DNA of 20,738 nt from a virus: positions 1 to 20,738 of IMG/VR virus record IMGVR_UViG_3300032020_000054; one strand, 5' to 3'. The position numbers were made by a program, and so were the translations under genes. This document shows positions 20,078 to 20,738 of this stretch, piece after piece. The notes below the pieces were generated by a model that was not told the origin of the DNA, ran no database searches, and worked only from the letters and a program-made list of their open reading frames with translations. How positions within the stretch are numbered: the first letter of the stretch is position 1; each line of letters opens with the position of its first letter.

Positions 20078-20099
20078 AAAAGCATAAGAGAATGCTTTT
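20078..20099 (+). repeat. Perfect 8-bp hairpin
   Basis: AAAAGCAT (20078-20085), a six-base loop and ATGCTTTT (20092-20099) form a perfect stem. The T4 at its end is too short for a strong terminator, but the AT-rich sequence after it may assist. It may end the transcript of the small membrane protein. Confidence 0.5.
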
Positions 20100-20165
20100 A
20101 AGGTTTTAAGTTTTAGATTTTAAGATTTTAGATTTTAAGGGTTTAAGATTTTAAAGACTTTAAAA
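20100..20165. repeat. Degenerate AT-rich tandem repeat (TTTTAAG / TTTTAGA units)
   Basis: Eight or so units of 7 to 9 bases vary around TTTTAAG and GATTTTA. Bases 20101-20160 hold 12 G or C in 60 (20%). The unit length is not constant and no clear boundary is visible. It could be a DNA-unwinding element, a curved spacer, or simple slippage expansion. Confidence 0.7.
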
Positions 20166-20193
20166 TCGGTGCGAGGTTTGTCTTGAAAAATAT

Positions 20194-20287
20194 GAGGGCA
20201 CCATCTTGCTTGCAAAATGCCGAGCTTGAATCTATCGTATCAGTCTCAATCTTGAACACTCGCAGGTTTTTCAGGGATGGTGCTCTC
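20194..20287. repeat. 12-base inverted repeat with 70-base interior
   Basis: GAGGGCACCATC (20194-20205) and GATGGTGCTCTC (20276-20287) pair at 11 of 12 positions, the remaining position being G opposite T (a wobble in RNA). The interior contains CGAG/CTCG and two copies of CTTGAA. It could be a long RNA hairpin before the HNH gene or the trace of a mobile element; no target duplication is visible. Confidence 0.6.
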
Positions 20288-20314
20288 CTTAAATGTTTCA
20301 GAATAAAAAAATAT

Positions 20315-20575
20315 ATGAATAAAGAATACTATAGAAACTATATGAGAGTCTGGCGTAAAACTCATCCCCTGACACCAGAACAAAAGAAAAAAGATAATTG
20401 CCGTTCTTATCTGGGTGTCTATGTTAGGCGAGGCAAAATAAAGAAATTGGCATGTGAAGTATGTGATGATATAAATTCACAGTCTCATCATGATGATTAT
20501 AATAAACCCCTATCGGTTAGATGGTTCTGTGTAAAACATCATCTGGAATATCATAAAAATAGATGTGGCACGTGA
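20315..20575 (+). CDS. Small HNH-like zinc-finger protein
   Basis: This 86-residue protein of a type common in phages has a basic tyrosine-rich start (MNKEYYRNYMRVWRK). Then come CEVC (Cys 47/50), SHHDDYNKPLSVRWFC (His 58/59, Asp 60/61, Asn 63) and CVKHHLEYHK (Cys 72, His 75/76, His 80). The usual second zinc knuckle is CxxC; here its last cysteine is replaced by histidine, still a possible ligand. Full-size HNH homing enzymes are longer, and whether this small class cuts DNA is not established. No good ribosome site is seen before ATG 20315, so the start is chosen by homology-type pattern. It lies between the structured region and the peptidase. Confidence 0.75.
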   Translation: MNKEYYRNYMRVWRKTHPLTPEQKKKDNCRSYLGVYVRRGKIKKLACEVCDDINSQSHHDDYNKPLSVRWFCVKHHLEYHKNRCGT

Positions 20576-20579
20576 AACA

Positions 20580-20738
20580 ATGATTGAATTTAAAACGCCC
20601 AGAATAGAAGAGGAATTCAGGTACTGGAAACTCTGCCATCCCCGATTAAGGGCGATGGTGCAGGAGATTTCTAATATGCTGGACTTCTTTTTCATTGGTC
20701 GAAGCAAGCTGATTGTCGTTTGTATCTATCGAAGCCCA
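20580..20738 (+). CDS. N-terminal part of a probable M15-type peptidase (endolysin?), cut by window edge
   Basis: ATG 20580 opens a frame that continues off the right edge; 53 codons are visible. The start IEFKTPRIEEEFRYWKLCHP, a helix (RLRAMVQEISNMLDFFF) and LIVVCIYRSP follow the outline of phage VanY/M15 peptidases: I-x-F-K at the start, P-x-L-R, and the strand I-x-x-x-x-R ahead of the S-x-H zinc motif. The zinc ligands would lie beyond the window, so activity cannot be judged. An enzyme of this type cuts cross-links in peptidoglycan to release progeny, consistent with a position after the tail genes. Confidence 0.55.
   Translation, partial: MIEFKTPRIEEEFRYWKLCHPRLRAMVQEISNMLDFFFIGRSKLIVVCIYRSP

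Larger units (their letters stand above)
20006..20314. other. Intergenic stretch rich in T-runs, AT repeats and inverted repeats
   Basis: No convincing gene is seen in these 309 bases. The segment starts with T-runs (20008-20048), which may terminate the preceding gene's transcript. A 13-base direct repeat, a hairpin, degenerate AT repeats and a 12-base inverted repeat follow (listed separately). An open frame continues left from the HNH gene to 20183, but its peptide is not protein-like. Confidence 0.5.

Noticed and set aside
20100-20165. CRISPR-like array in the AT repeats
   Set aside because: Units are 7-9 bases with no spacers and no conserved repeat of CRISPR length.
20183-20314. N-terminal extension of the HNH-like protein
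   Set aside because: It reads through the inverted repeat, and the family normally begins with the basic tyrosine-rich segment found at ATG 20315.
1-20738. tRNA genes, integrase, attachment sites or restriction/defence genes
   Set aside because: None was recognised on either strand by eye, so the window cannot show whether the element is integrated.

Overview
The window is a contiguous piece of a tailed bacteriophage or prophage (class Caudoviricetes). It carries the packaging, head, connector, tail and tail-tip genes in standard order, all on the + strand and mostly abutting or overlapping by a few bases. The head genes are of the Mu/B3/D3112 type: a DUF935 (Mu gp29-like) portal, a MuF-type minor head protein, and a protease with an internally started scaffold. 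No sheath gene is visible, and the tail genes (tube, G/GT frameshifted chaperones, tape measure, hub) are those of a long non-contractile tail, so a siphovirus-like particle is the best inference. Shine-Dalgarno sites and GTG/TTG starts show a bacterial host. Two genes with cleavable-type signal peptides, one of them shaped like a small outer-membrane barrel, suggest a diderm (Gram-negative-type) host. I cannot name the lineage.

Layout: 1-3370 packaging and portal (large terminase, portal, MuF protein). 3371-4322 a run of small accessory genes, including a DnaJ-type zinc protein and a 30-residue membrane peptide, partly degraded-looking. 4415-4461 a strong intrinsic terminator just before the capsid operon. 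4487-7164 capsid assembly (ChaB-protease fusion with nested scaffold, decoration protein, major capsid protein). 7193-9098 an unexpected signal-peptide protein followed by the connector, completion and tail-terminator genes. 9110-10101 two related tail-tube-like proteins of very different base composition. 10085-11666 a glycosyltransferase and methyltransferase pair inserted in the tail module. 11659-12293 tail-assembly chaperones joined by a textbook -1 frameshift site. 12293-16918 tape measure, a minor tail protein and a hub protein. 16923-18843 two lectin-like tail-tip proteins. 18907-19509 a small exported barrel-like protein and a tiny basic peptide.

From about 19590 the character changes. 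The sequence becomes AT-rich and dense in inverted repeats. It holds two overlapping near-consensus sigma-70-type promoters, a roughly 120-base segment that folds on paper into a multi-stem, pseudoknot-capable RNA, a small membrane-protein gene, degenerate AT repeats, a second 12-base inverted repeat, a small HNH-type zinc protein, and the start of a probable M15-type cell-wall peptidase that runs off the right edge.

The observations I rate highest are the structured RNA with its promoter pair (19680-19846), the tail-chaperone frameshift (12048-12097), a possible portal/MuF frameshift at an A9 run (2658-2666), the glycosyltransferase/methyltransferase cassette in the tail operon, and the regulated-looking terminator in front of the capsid genes. 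All functional calls come from motif recognition by eye; no database search was run.
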